Source: Nostoc indistinguendum CM1-VF10 (GTDB lineage: Bacteria; Cyanobacteriota; Cyanobacteriia; Cyanobacteriales; Nostocaceae). Taken from it: a DNA stretch of 44,293 nucleotides. Numbering within the stretch: the stretch's first letter is position 1; the number at the start of each line of letters is the position of its first letter. The translations under genes and the position numbers were made by a program. Where the stretch lies: the NCBI GenBank assembly GCA_019359215.1, contig JAHHHS010000062.1, positions 1 to 44,293 of the forward strand. Direction: 5' to 3'. Under the pieces are notes generated by a model, which made no database searches, was not told the DNA's origin, and saw only the letters and a program-made list of their open reading frames with translations. This document shows positions 1 through 8,204 of this stretch, piece after piece.

Positions 1-20
1 GGCAGCAGGGGGAACAGTAG

Positions 21-39
21 GGAATGGCACTAAGATAAG
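21..39 (+). repeat. Isolated end of a MITE-like repeat family
   Basis: The 19-mer GGAATGGCACTAAGATAAG matches the terminal inverted repeat of the complete MITE at 26673-26861 and a related end at 43977-43990. Only one end is visible, so this is a solo end or the edge of an element cut by the window. Confidence 0.5.
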
Positions 40-66
40 CGCAAACCCGTGATTTAACTGGCTTTT

Positions 67-96
67 GAGTGTGGGGAGTGTGGGGAGTGTGGGGAG
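67..96. repeat. Short tandem repeat, 10-bp unit
   Basis: Three consecutive copies of GAGTGTGGGG. Short G-rich tandem repeats of this kind are common between cyanobacterial genes. The repeat produces the artificial SVGSVGS stretch at the start of the downstream open frame, so it is not part of the real protein. Confidence 0.7.
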
Positions 97-159
97 CCAG
101 ATTTCTTCCCCATCCTCCCACCCCTCCTACACCTTCCTCAGACAAAGGTTTCACGTTTT

Positions 160-499
160 CTTAGTGGCATTCGGAACAGTAGGGTTGAACATTGATAACA
201 ACAATTTCCGCTTAAGTTTTCCTGAGAGCGTAGCGCGAGCAGATGTATCTTTTACCAATTTCACTACAGTAAGTGCTAGTGGTGAAGGCGGTGGTGGCAT
301 CCAAATACAAGGCAGGCGCGTTACATTCGATAGTTCAGATATTGCGTTTAATACTCTAGTCTCAAAATCGGGAGGAACATTAGGGGTGAACGCATCGGAG
401 TCAGTAGAACTCTTGCGAGGAAGCCGTCTATTAACTGAGACAACAAGGTCTGGAACTGCTGGAGAATTAAGGATTGAAACTGGGCGGTTGATGAGGTAA
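160..499 (+). pseudogene. Filamentous hemagglutinin (two-partner secretion exoprotein) fragment
   Basis: About 110 residues of an outer-surface adhesin passenger. The frame contains a stretch with FPESVARADVSFTNF followed by a VNASESVELL-like segment. It aligns with FPDNVARTSVSFTNQ and LNATESIKV in the large hemagglutinin encoded at 36448-40476. There is no signal peptide, no N-terminal TPS secretion domain and no C-terminal part, and the upstream codons come from a G-rich tandem repeat. I read it as a decayed internal piece of a paralogous exoprotein gene, not an expressed protein. The family call is firm because of the similarity to the large copy. Confidence 0.7.
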
Positions 500-906
500 G
501 CCTTTCAAGAAGCACTTTTTGGTGAAAAAACTATGATTATGCTGCTAGTTTTGATCGAGTTTGAACGAAAAATTGTCGTTTCAGGTACTTGAATTTTTCG
601 ATTTTTACAAAAAACCTTTTTTGGCACAGTGATACCTAGTGGGAATTCCTGAGCTTTTTCCCCACTACAAGTTTCCCAATGGAATAATTCACCAACCATC
701 TGGGGAATTCTGGAGGTAGAAATAGAAAATCAAATTAAAACTTCTTCATTTTTTTGAATTATTCATTAATTTTTGCAATCTCTGAATATTCTCTGGTATG
801 ACATTAAAAACTTTTGTGTCATTTCTGCTACTTGTAAACGGTTGTTTCCCTATTCGAGTATGCTGTTAATTAACTGTTACAACCAACTTATTAACATATA
901 TCAATC
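500..906. other. Intergenic, AT-rich, no supported gene
   Basis: Short frames occur on both strands but lack a plausible start, a ribosome site or a family resemblance. Nothing else was recognised. Confidence 0.5.
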
Positions 907-1014
907 ATGAAAAAAAATGCACTAGCACTCCCAAAAAGTTGGTCATCATCCATGATTGCAAAAGAATTGTCAGAAGAGGAAATGGAAATTTGAGGAGGTG
1001 TCACAAAAGAATAA
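907..1014 (+). pseudogene. Double-glycine leader-like small peptide interrupted by TGA
   Basis: Read from ATG 907, the frame gives a basic N-terminus (MKKNALALPKSW), then KELSEEEMEI, a TGA stop at 991-993, then GGVTKE and a TAA at 1012-1014. LSEEExxIxGG is the pattern of double-glycine leader peptides cleaved by C39-peptidase ABC transporters, with the stop occupying the residue just before GG. The hydrophobic spacing is one residue off the classic leader, and no Shine-Dalgarno is visible. On the opposite strand a 79-codon frame (1130-891) overlaps this one with an ATGA coupling to a start-less upstream frame; I judge it less convincing. Probably a dead peptide gene. Confidence 0.35.
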
Positions 1015-1273
1015 AAAGCGTAGCTTGTTGCTAACTCTTGGAGACGCTCTGCGCGTTCGGCATCGCACTGGCGCATGATTTTTTTGAAATATTTTTTAAT
1101 CTCGGTGTTTTTATTCTTTTTTTTATTCATTCTCCATAAATTTTAGTTATTGTTTCCTCTCCCCATTCCTTCAATTCTTCTGAGAGTAAGCTTTCTGACT
1201 TTCGTTGCTGTCGAACTAACGTTAAATTAACTTAACTCTGCACTGAACCATAGTTTGACAAGGAGTGATGGAC

Positions 1274-2614
1274 ATGGCATCTATTAACGGTACTTTTAGT
1301 AACGACAATCTGACTGGAACTCCAGAAACTGATTCCATTTTCGGCGATTTAGGTGATGACATTCTTGATGGTCTTAATGGTGATGATGAGTTTGTCTTCA
1401 ACAATGTAATTGATGTCCTCGTTTTTGATTCTGAATTTTCACGGGATGTGTACATCTATAGTACTGATGGTTTTGACATCATTAAAAACTTCTCTTCGTA
1501 TGAGTATAGTATTATCAATATTGACCCTGTAAATCAGAATCGTAAGTATGTAAATATAAATTCACGTATAGGTTCTAACGGATCACCCGATGTATTTAGC
1601 CCAGGAAAAACCGAATCCATCTACGGCATCACAGGTTCTGACACAATCCAAGGAAGCTCGGCAGACGAGATTATTTATGGTTTGGAAGGCAACGATGTAC
1701 TGTATGGCAACGATGGTTACGATATACTCTATGGTGATTCGGGCAATGACAGCCTTTACGGTGGTGCAAATGCTGACAAACAGTACGGTGGTTTGGGCAA
1801 TGATTATTTGAATAGCCGAGAAGACTTGGGCGGTGGCAATGTACTGTATGGCGAGGAAGGCGATGACATCCTTGATGGCGGTGAGGTGCTTGATACCTTA
1901 ATTGGTGGAACTGGCAACGACACTTATATTACTTTTGCATTCGGGTCTAGGGGCGATGTACTCAGCGATCTGTTTATCAATAGTAAGATTATAGAATACT
2001 TAAATGAAGGAACCGATACGGTTAAGTCTTCGTCCAGCTACAAATTGGGTGACAACCTAGAGAACTTGGTTCTCACAGGTAGCGAGGATATTAATGGCAT
2101 AGGCAACGCCCTGGACAATCGAATTGAGGGGAATGTCGGTCAAAACTTTTTGGTTAGCGGCGATGGCAATGACTACTTGCTTGGCTATGGGGACTACGAC
2201 ATTTTGGTTGGCGAGGCTGGTAACGACACACTCGTTGGCGAGGCTGGTAACGACACACTTGTTGGCGGTGCTGGTAACGACTTCTTAAATGGGGGTTCTG
2301 GTAACGACTTCTTAAATGGCGGTGCTGGTAACAACATACTCACAGGCAATGCTGGTGCTGATACATTTGTCTTCAACTTCAGGTCTGAAGGCATTGACAT
2401 CATCAAAGACTTCAGCTACTTACAGATCGACAAAATTCAGATTTCCACAATTAGGTTTGGCGCTACTTCCACTAACGAGTTCAGTTACAACCGCAACACT
2501 GGTGGCTTGTCTTTCCAGGGAACCCAATTCGCTACTCTTGAAAACAAGCCTAATTTCATACCCACTTTCGATATTGAGCTTGTCTCTGAGGGTTTAACCT
2601 CTTCAATTAGCTAA
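1274..2614 (+). CDS. RTX-type calcium-binding repeat protein
   Basis: A secreted or surface protein of about 446 residues. Start: AAGGAG at 1260-1265 lies 8 nt before ATG 1274, a better fit than the GTG at 1265 or the ATG at 1268, and the resulting MASINGTFSND resembles the start of the next gene. The body holds RTX nonapeptides (GGxGxDxLx), for example around residues 115-180 and 295-360; these form Ca2+-binding parallel beta-rolls. The last 90 residues (GADTFVFNF, IIKDFS) are the usual cyanobacterial RTX C-terminal cap. Such proteins leave by type I secretion without a cleaved signal, but no HlyB/HlyD/TolC genes lie nearby. The substrate or binding role is unknown. Nearly identical 27-bp codon repeats occur around 2210-2330. 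Confidence 0.85.
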   Translation: MASINGTFSNDNLTGTPETDSIFGDLGDDILDGLNGDDEFVFNNVIDVLVFDSEFSRDVYIYSTDGFDIIKNFSSYEYSIINIDPVNQNRKYVNINSRIGSNGSPDVFSPGKTESIYGITGSDTIQGSSADEIIYGLEGNDVLYGNDGYDILYGDSGNDSLYGGANADKQYGGLGNDYLNSREDLGGGNVLYGEEGDDILDGGEVLDTLIGGTGNDTYITFAFGSRGDVLSDLFINSKIIEYLNEGTDTVKSSSSYKLGDNLENLVLTGSEDINGIGNALDNRIEGNVGQNFLVSGDGNDYLLGYGDYDILVGEAGNDTLVGEAGNDTLVGGAGNDFLNGGSGNDFLNGGAGNNILTGNAGADTFVFNFRSEGIDIIKDFSYLQIDKIQISTIRFGATSTNEFSYNRNTGGLSFQGTQFATLENKPNFIPTFDIELVSEGLTSSIS

Positions 2615-3212
2615 AAACACTACAATTTTAATTTTTTGTGAAGATTAAAAAATCAATTTAGCGATGACGTAACCGCCCGCCAAGAAAGCGATCGCACTCT
2701 TGGCGGTAGTCCCACGGGAATTCTTAGTTATGCTGACTTCATACCCCAGTTTGGGATGCTCAATGGTAAATTTTGATTAGATGCTCAACATAGTTAGGGG
2801 TATGCTATGTGGTTTTGGGAAAAGGAATCGGTTGAGTACGAGGTATTTAAGAAATACCAACCAGCGCTCTTAACTATCGGTGTTAATTTTGCCTAAGATC
2901 AGATAGATAATAACCTGCTTTCCCACCATTAATGCGGAACATGGACACTAGCACTTTTATCAAAGTCAAGAACCGAAGAAACGGTTCTTCGACGAATGCA
3001 TAATTCCTCAATGAACCTCTGTTAAATACAACAGTGTTGACTCAATAACACTCCTAAACCGAAACCACAAACGGAAGTGAGTCTCAAAATCAGTCCAGTA
3101 AAGTATGCCGAAAGCATCACCCTTGAGGCGAGTTTTTGTGCTTAAAAACAGCACTAAATTTCAGGTTGAGAACTGAAGTTACTGAAAAAATCGATTTAGG
3201 TAGGTAAAGATT
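2615..3212. other. Intergenic between two RTX genes
   Basis: About 600 bp without a convincing gene. It contains two hairpins, at 2677-2706 and 2968-2989 (AAGAACCG / CGGTTCTT with a 6-nt loop), and presumably the promoter of the downstream RTX gene. No clear -35/-10 pair can be assigned. Confidence 0.5.
2677..2706. terminator. Hairpin 3' of RTX gene, possible terminator
   Basis: Perfect 9-bp stem CCGCCAAGA / TCTTGGCGG with a 12-nt loop that contains a HIP1 octamer, 63 bp after the stop codon. There is no T-tract, so it may equally be a small repeat. Confidence 0.35.
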
Positions 3213-5684
3213 ATGGCAAATATCATTGGAACCAAAGGTAACGATACTTTGGTGGGTACTTACGACGCGGACACGATTAACGGTCTTGCAGGCAACGATA
3301 CCATTGTACCTAATGAGGGGAACGACACCTTGACTGGTGGGGGCGGTAAGGATCAATTTGTTTACAACTTGGGCGATACTGCTACTATCACTGATTTCGG
3401 TGGCGTCGGTAAAGGAATAAACCCGACTTCCGCAGTCATTGCCGAAGTGGACACCCTAAAATTCGAGGGCTATAACTTACGTGCCGAAAATCTGTTGCTC
3501 ACCCAAAACGGCAGCAATCTGGAAATCACCTTTGAAGCATTTGTTGATGAGCCTAGTCCCAAAGTCATCCTGCAAAACTTCAAATTAGAAAACTTTGAGA
3601 ACTTGAAAGCAACTGGTGCAAGGCCTGCTATTGGCAATATCTTGTTTTATGGGCAAACTAGCATCGCCGACAGCTTTAATGTCCTAGATGCCAACTCCAG
3701 AGATACAAGCGTCGGTATCAAAAATACGGTGACTTTCCTCAATGACCTAGACAACAACATTACGGGTTTAGACGACTCAGATGATGTGATCAATGGTCAG
3801 GGGGGTAATGACATCATTGACGGCAAGCGTGGCAATGACCTGCTCAGAGGTGGTATGGGTAATGATACTTTGATTGGTGGTGTCGGTAATGACACCCTGA
3901 TTGGTAATACGGGCAAAAACTTCCTTGTTGGTGGTATTGGTGAGGATACTTTGAATGTTGAATTTTCAACAGGCGATAACACCCTCAACGGTGGCGCTAA
4001 TAACGATACCTTGAGTGCTGGGGCTTCATCTGGGAATAATCTACTCTTTGGGGGCGATGGCAATGATTCTCTTAACGCCTCTTACCTTATTACTAACTTC
4101 GGATACGGCTATATTGCCTCCTCAGGTAATAATACTCTCAACGGTGGTTCTGGTGACGATACCTTGGGTGCTGAGTCAGAATTCGGCAATAACCTACTCT
4201 CTGGGGGCGATGGCAATGATTCTCTCTCCACCTCTGGCTATAATCAATATAGAGGGTACTTTAGTTTTATCTCTAACGGCAATAACACTCTCAACGGTGG
4301 GGCTGGTAACGATACATTGCGTGCTGAGTATTCAACAGGTAATAACTTGCTCTTTGGGGGCGATGGCAATGATTATCTCTCCAGTTCTGGCTATGTCATA
4401 GAGTACAGCAGTGGAGATAGTTATTACCCCTCCAAGGGCAATAATACTCTCAACGGTGGCGCTGGTAACGATACATTGCATGCTGAGTATTCAACAGGTA
4501 ATAACTTGCTCTTTGGGGGCGATGGCAATGATGCCTTATATCTAAGCACTACATCCCCAGATACTGCCCCCTCTTATTTAGTGACTCAAACGGTAGATGG
4601 AGGTTTGGGTGAGGATTTATTGTCCATAAATTACAATAATGCTACAGGGAGGATGACAACGACCATCAATGCTACTAATAACATTGGCTCAATTACAGCA
4701 GGCACGAATCTAGTTAGTTACAAGAATATCGAAAAATTAGATATCAGAGGTACACTCTTCGATGATTTGATTGTGGGGAGTAATGGCAACGATACGCTCT
4801 CCACAGGTGGTGGCAATGATACTATAGATGGGGGTTTGGGTAACGATGTGTTGTCTGTGGATTACATCGATCCTACAAAAGGGATTACTTTGGTAGATGG
4901 GGGTTTAGGTAACGATGTGTTGTCTGTAGATTACATTGATGCTACAAAAGGGGTCACTTCGACATTTAATGCTACTACTAACATTGGCTCAATTACAGTG
5001 GGCACGAATCTGCTTAGTTACAAGAATATCGAAAAATTAGATATTAGAGGTACACTCTTCGATGATTTGATTGTGGGGAGCAATGGCAACGATACACTCT
5101 CCACAGGTGGTGGAAATGATACGATAGATGGGGGTTTGGGTGAGGATTTATTGTTGTACGCCAATTACAGTACAGAGGTGGGGATCACTTCGACATTTAA
5201 TGCTACTACTAACATTGGCTCAATTACGGCAGGTACTAATCTAATTAGTTACAAGAATATCGAACGATTAAATATCTCAGGTACACCCTTCGATGACTTG
5301 ATTGTAGGGAGTAATGGCAACGATACGCTCTCTGGGGGCTATGGTGGTAATGACACCCTTATTGGAGGAGCTGGTACTGACACCTTTGCTTTCAATAATT
5401 ACATTCAAGGCATTAATACTATTGATGACTTCAACGCGACTAATGAACTCATTCAAGTATCGGCTTATTATTTTTCTCCCGGGTTATCACTAGGTTTACT
5501 TGAGACAAGTCAGTTTACCATCGGAACATCTGCAACTACTAGCGAAGAGCGATTTATCTACAATAGCGCTACAGGTGGACTGTTCTTTGACTTTGATGGC
5601 AGTAAATCTGAGTATACTCAGATACAATTTGCTTTAGTTACTGCTGGATTGTCACTAACCGAAAAGAATTTTGTGATTGTTTAA
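3213..5684 (+). CDS. Large RTX-type calcium-binding repeat protein
   Basis: An 823-residue predicted extracellular RTX protein. The N-terminus starts directly with repeats (MANIIGTKGNDTLVG), followed by a non-repeat insert (about residues 50-175), then a dense array of GGxGNDTL units to about residue 720, and an acidic cap (DTFAFNNY, INTIDDFNATNELIQVS) typical of the cyanobacterial family. Two modules recur: GNNLLFGGDGND with long spacers (residues 250-440), and a longer block containing YKNIEKLDIRGTLFDDL (residues 480-720). The latter is repeated almost identically at DNA level. It lies 600 bp after another RTX gene on the same strand and is probably a paralog made by duplication. The ligand and the secretion machinery are not visible here. 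Confidence 0.85.
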   Translation: MANIIGTKGNDTLVGTYDADTINGLAGNDTIVPNEGNDTLTGGGGKDQFVYNLGDTATITDFGGVGKGINPTSAVIAEVDTLKFEGYNLRAENLLLTQNGSNLEITFEAFVDEPSPKVILQNFKLENFENLKATGARPAIGNILFYGQTSIADSFNVLDANSRDTSVGIKNTVTFLNDLDNNITGLDDSDDVINGQGGNDIIDGKRGNDLLRGGMGNDTLIGGVGNDTLIGNTGKNFLVGGIGEDTLNVEFSTGDNTLNGGANNDTLSAGASSGNNLLFGGDGNDSLNASYLITNFGYGYIASSGNNTLNGGSGDDTLGAESEFGNNLLSGGDGNDSLSTSGYNQYRGYFSFISNGNNTLNGGAGNDTLRAEYSTGNNLLFGGDGNDYLSSSGYVIEYSSGDSYYPSKGNNTLNGGAGNDTLHAEYSTGNNLLFGGDGNDALYLSTTSPDTAPSYLVTQTVDGGLGEDLLSINYNNATGRMTTTINATNNIGSITAGTNLVSYKNIEKLDIRGTLFDDLIVGSNGNDTLSTGGGNDTIDGGLGNDVLSVDYIDPTKGITLVDGGLGNDVLSVDYIDATKGVTSTFNATTNIGSITVGTNLLSYKNIEKLDIRGTLFDDLIVGSNGNDTLSTGGGNDTIDGGLGEDLLLYANYSTEVGITSTFNATTNIGSITAGTNLISYKNIERLNISGTPFDDLIVGSNGNDTLSGGYGGNDTLIGGAGTDTFAFNNYIQGINTIDDFNATNELIQVSAYYFSPGLSLGLLETSQFTIGTSATTSEERFIYNSATGGLFFDFDGSKSEYTQIQFALVTAGLSLTEKNFVIV
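4657..5340 (+). repeat. Near-identical ~130-bp repeats inside RTX gene
   Basis: Three copies of a segment encoding NxxxNIGSITxGTNLxSYKNIE and the following FDDLIVGSNGNDTLS start near 4657, 4957 and 5187. Base differences are few and scattered, which suggests recent intragenic duplication or gene conversion. Copy number may vary between strains. Confidence 0.7.
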
Positions 5685-5706
5685 TCTTTATTACCGCTCA
5701 TCAATC

Positions 5707-5735
5707 CTGACTTTCCACATCCCGTGAAAAGTCAG
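5707..5735 (+). terminator. Terminator-like hairpin after RTX gene
   Basis: CTGACTTT pairs with AAAGTCAG; the stem continues with CAC/GTG after one mismatch and leaves a 5-nt loop. It begins 22 bp after the stop codon, and the bases that follow (CTCTTTAT) are only moderately T-rich. Confidence 0.45.
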
Positions 5736-5960
5736 CTCTTTATCCGTTGTGTGTGATTGGTTAGTCTGCGATCACTTTTCCCAAAATTGGAAAAATCGTG
5801 CCTGCGCTACTCTCCATTATTAGGTTTTTTTTATTGGGGCTTACGCTTTTCAAAAGAGCAGAACTGATGATATCAATCATGATATCAATGCCCCTACCAA
5901 GATATTTATGAATGCGGGGCTTTTGTTTGGCTGAATTTAGCGCAACAGAACACTTCATTA

Positions 5961-5997
5961 CCTGTAGTGCTACATTCAGCCTCCTTAGCACTACAGG
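5961..5997. other. Perfect 12-bp inverted repeat
   Basis: CCTGTAGTGCTA at 5961-5972 is the exact reverse complement of TAGCACTACAGG at 5986-5997, with a 13-nt loop. No T-tract follows on either side. It could be a small dispersed repeat or a bidirectional terminator. Confidence 0.5.
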
Positions 5998-6298
5998 CAG
6001 TAACCCTCAGTCCTTGTACAGACTGGTGTATAGAGAGGTATGAATATTTGCCAAACTTATCAATAGGGGTGAACTTGGGATTTTGATGGGTGTAAAAGAT
6101 AAGCGTGGCTTAATTGAGGTGAGTGGTTCACGAAGTAGCAGGTGTTTGGGACAATAAAAGCTGTCGGATTTCCAGCCTAAAAGTGGGACAGTTAACTCCT
6201 TCAAATATCAGAGTGGGCTGAATTGATACTGATTGCTGAAGTGCTTGTTATATCTAGCTTTCAGCACCATCATTTTCCTTTGCGACCAAAATTTCTCC

Positions 6299-6375
6299 TG
6301 TCACTGTAACGATAAAATGAGCAACTATTGAAAGTATAAAGCAAGCAAATTGCTCATCCTACGGTTACAGTGACA
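6299..6375. mobile_element. 77-bp palindromic mini-element sharing ends with the 9.2-kb element
   Basis: The ends are TGTCACTGTAAC (6299-6310) and GTTACAGTGACA (6364-6375), perfect inverted repeats. A second inner stem, ATGAGCAA / TTGCTCAT (6317-6324 and 6350-6357), is separated from the ends by 6 nt on each side. The terminal 12-mer is identical to the right end of the mini-transposon at 9189-9795. No target duplication is visible. Likely a miniature derivative of the same transposon family, or a folded repeat spawned by one end. Confidence 0.5.
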
Positions 6376-6458
6376 GTAGGAGCAGCCGCAATCTTTTATG
6401 TTCTCGTTCTCAGCAGATACTAGCTTGATTTTATCCGCTTTTTTGGACTCTTTGACCG

Positions 6459-7154
6459 TCATCCCTCAAGGATGTTGCTGGTCATAATTGGAGAGCTTTT
6501 CACCCAGACATTTTGATTGAGATAAAAATCACCACGCTGTTCTAATGTAAACCCACCCAGCAATAATCCCAACCATATTTCTACCATCGGCATTTCCAAC
6601 GCACGTTGCAGTTTAACTAAAGAAATCTCATCTTTGACATTTATCAAGTAGTTGGCGATGGCACTTTGCCATTTTGGCACATCTTCATCTGATGCCAGAT
6701 TGTGGACATCTTCTAAACTTGTCACTTCATCGAGCATTGCCAAAACATTCGCTTTCTCAACGGGTGCTGCTACAGAATCACCCTCCTGGTTAGGATATGA
6801 AAATTGGTGTGGGCCATGTGGTTTAAAGGTTTGTGGTGTTTGCGGTTCAATCAAATCATCTAAATCTAGGTGCATTGTTGTCCGCACTAGACCAGCAAAG
6901 AGATCGGTGCTAACAACAGGCCCCAAAAGACTATTGCGATCACGGGTATCTTGCAACAGCACTTCGGCACGAGACTTGAGAATATCCGCAATTTGACTGA
7001 AGGCAAGCGCTGCGGTTGATAACTGTGCCTCCAAGGGTAATTTTTCAAGCTCCGCATCTAAACATTCCCACATCGGTGCTAGTGTTGATGTCGTTGGAGA
7101 TTCAGACAACTCATCAAGCACGTCCCAGATGGTTAATTGACGATATGTGGTCAT
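6459..7154 (-). CDS. Conserved hypothetical protein
   Basis: A soluble protein of 231 residues starting MTTYRQLTIWDVLDEL. I recognise no catalytic domain. It has a helical N-terminal part (residues 1-85), a low-complexity middle (PQTPQTFKPHGPHQF, residues 103-120) and a helical C-terminus with LVKLQRALEMPMVEIWLGLLLGGFTL, which could be a small HTH-like or packing module. There is no signal peptide and no membrane segment. It lies upstream of nothing obvious on its strand and downstream of two other minus-strand hypotheticals (7351-7818 and the broken one at 7822-8182), separated by an AATTCGT repeat element. The three may once have formed an operon. The coding call rests on length, codon pattern and a clean ATG. 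Confidence 0.65.
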   Translation of the reverse strand: MTTYRQLTIWDVLDELSESPTTSTLAPMWECLDAELEKLPLEAQLSTAALAFSQIADILKSRAEVLLQDTRDRNSLLGPVVSTDLFAGLVRTTMHLDLDDLIEPQTPQTFKPHGPHQFSYPNQEGDSVAAPVEKANVLAMLDEVTSLEDVHNLASDEDVPKWQSAIANYLINVKDEISLVKLQRALEMPMVEIWLGLLLGGFTLEQRGDFYLNQNVWVKSSPIMTSNILEG

Positions 7155-7160
7155 AATAAT

Positions 7161-7340
7161 TCGTAATTTCTAATTCGTAATTCGTAATTATTGCCTTACG
7201 GATAAATCCGGGGGCTTGAATAAAGTTGCTACGCGTTTTCTCTTTCTTCATAACTGATATTGGGGCTTGTACCCTCAATGATTTAATTATTAATTAACTC
7301 CTAATTAATTACGAATTACGAATTACGAATTACGAATTAT
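7161..7340. repeat. Inverted clusters of AATTCGT heptamers
   Basis: About three TAATTCG units just upstream of the 6459-7154 gene face four ATTACGA units at about 7308-7338, which are the reverse complement. The two clusters bracket about 110 bp and could fold into a long hairpin. Heptameric repeats of this kind are common in Nostoc-type genomes. Confidence 0.6.
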
Positions 7341-7350
7341 TCGGTCATCT

Positions 7351-7818
7351 CTAAGATTGGGGATGCAAGGGGCAAGGACGCACTGGGCAGTAGGTTGAGG
7401 TAATCTCAAACATATCTTTATATTGATACAGCGAAACACCATATTGTCTGGCAAATGCCTGCAACACCTGATCTGTATAGGCACGGATCTTGCCTGCCGT
7501 TAGCCCAAAACAGTGAATTGGTTCTAAGCGACAAATAGGCTTTTGCCCCAGCCAGAGTTCTGCACCTAAGGCGTGTAATGGTTTATCCCCTGGTTCTTTA
7601 TATAGATATAGCACTGCAAAATATGTTGCTGGTGGTTCGACTGTTACTGAATCAATTTCTGCTGAATTATTCTGGGAGCGGTGGCGATAGAATGAGCGGC
7701 GATTGTGGCAGACTTTTGGATTCCAACACCCGTCTCCTGCTGTTCCATGTAGAACTTTGGCTTGAGTTGTTGGTAGTTTAGAACATAGCTGACATTTGGG
7801 GTCAAGTGGCTTGGGCAT
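7351..7818 (-). CDS. Conserved hypothetical protein with Cys/His-rich N-terminus
   Basis: 155 residues. The N-terminus has CQLC at residues 10-13, then GDGCWNPKVCHNRRSFYRHR, a cysteine/histidine arrangement that could bind zinc. The central part (YFAVLYLYKEPGDKPLHALGAELWLGQKP) and the C-terminus (QVLQAFARQYGVSLYQY) look like a compact alpha/beta domain. I do not know a function. The start ATG is 3 nt from the repaired stop of the upstream hypothetical gene (7822), which suggests translational coupling in a former operon. DNA binding is possible from the basic Cys-rich patch, but this is inference. Confidence 0.65.
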   Translation of the reverse strand: MPKPLDPKCQLCSKLPTTQAKVLHGTAGDGCWNPKVCHNRRSFYRHRSQNNSAEIDSVTVEPPATYFAVLYLYKEPGDKPLHALGAELWLGQKPICRLEPIHCFGLTAGKIRAYTDQVLQAFARQYGVSLYQYKDMFEITSTYCPVRPCPLHPQS

Positions 7819-7821
7819 ACC

Positions 7822-8182
7822 TTACTCCACTTCTTCGCCAATCGCACGATAGTAAGCAGCGATGCCTACGGCGGTAAACTACGCTGCTTCTGTGTAAAAA
7901 CTCCAGCACTTTTATCCACCGAATATCCGTGGGCGCAGCTATTTTTGCTGGTCTATCCCTCCCTGGTGGCTGCGCCATAGATACAGCTTCATCATTTAAG
8001 GGAATAAGTTTGATCGGTGGTAGGTCGTCAAACTGGGTGTTATTTGCTATATCGCGGCGATCGCCTGGAAGCACATTGGAAGTAACACCCAAAATTGTAT
8101 GTGACTTCAGGTAGAATTTGCCATTCGACAGAAGGTAAAAGTTGTCCGCCTCGTCACTTGACACGATCTGTATCTTTGGATA
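7822..8182 (-). pseudogene. Hypothetical protein gene, broken by a small repeat
   Basis: The frame reads IQIVSSDEADNFYLLSNGKFYLKSHT and continues about 90 residues to KVLEFLHRSS. A small palindromic repeat (7859-7885) then shifts the frame. Skipping it, the other frame ends naturally with AAYYRAIGEEVE and a TAA at 7822-7824, 3 nt before the next gene. The 5' end also seems lost: an in-frame TGA lies at about 8183, next to the ArsR operator. A GTG at 8162-8164 could start a shortened product. Function unknown; the family appears to be cyanobacterial and linked to the adjacent Cys-rich hypothetical. Confidence 0.5.
7859..7885. repeat. Small dispersed repeat inserted in a gene
   Basis: A GCGATGCCTACGGCGG... 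unit ending in ACGCT, related to the copies at 9689-9714 and 17115-17143. It matches the small dispersed repeats (SDR) described in Nostoc and Anabaena. Here it disrupts the C-terminal codons of the 7822-8182 gene. Confidence 0.6.
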
Positions 8183-8184
8183 TC

Positions 8185-8204
8185 ATTCAACTATATGGTT
8201 GAAT
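8185..8204. promoter_or_regulatory. Probable ArsR-family operator overlapping the start codon
   Basis: ATTCAAC (8185-8191) and GTTGAAT (8198-8204) form a perfect 7-6-7 inverted repeat. The spacer contains the ATG of the ArsR gene (8195). Winged-helix ArsR repressors bind palindromes of this size, so autoregulation is likely. There is no Shine-Dalgarno upstream, so the mRNA may be leaderless. Confidence 0.6.

Larger units (their letters stand above)
5685..6458. other. Intergenic with hairpins and a small palindromic element
   Basis: About 770 bp between the RTX gene and a convergent hypothetical gene. Short minus-strand frames (5761-5991 and 6007-6204) show no family resemblance or start signal and are not called. 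The recognisable content is a terminator-like hairpin (5707-5735), a perfect hairpin (5961-5997) and a palindromic mini-element (6299-6375). Confidence 0.5.

Noticed and set aside
505..699. 64-residue minus-strand frame
   Set aside because: No ribosome site, no family resemblance, composition like random AT-rich DNA.
891..1130. 79-residue minus-strand gene
   Set aside because: It is partly made of a small dispersed repeat, its upstream coupled frame has no start, and the plus-strand GG-leader reading fits better. Not excluded, but not called.
2194..2406. Antisense frame rich in SLPAPP repeats
   Set aside because: Typical shadow of RTX glycine/aspartate repeats; the same pattern occurs opposite every RTX gene here (3797-4063, 19132-19347, 20554-20751).
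5761..6204. Two minus-strand frames after the RTX gene
   Set aside because: They cross a hairpin repeat, lack start signals and resemble nothing known.
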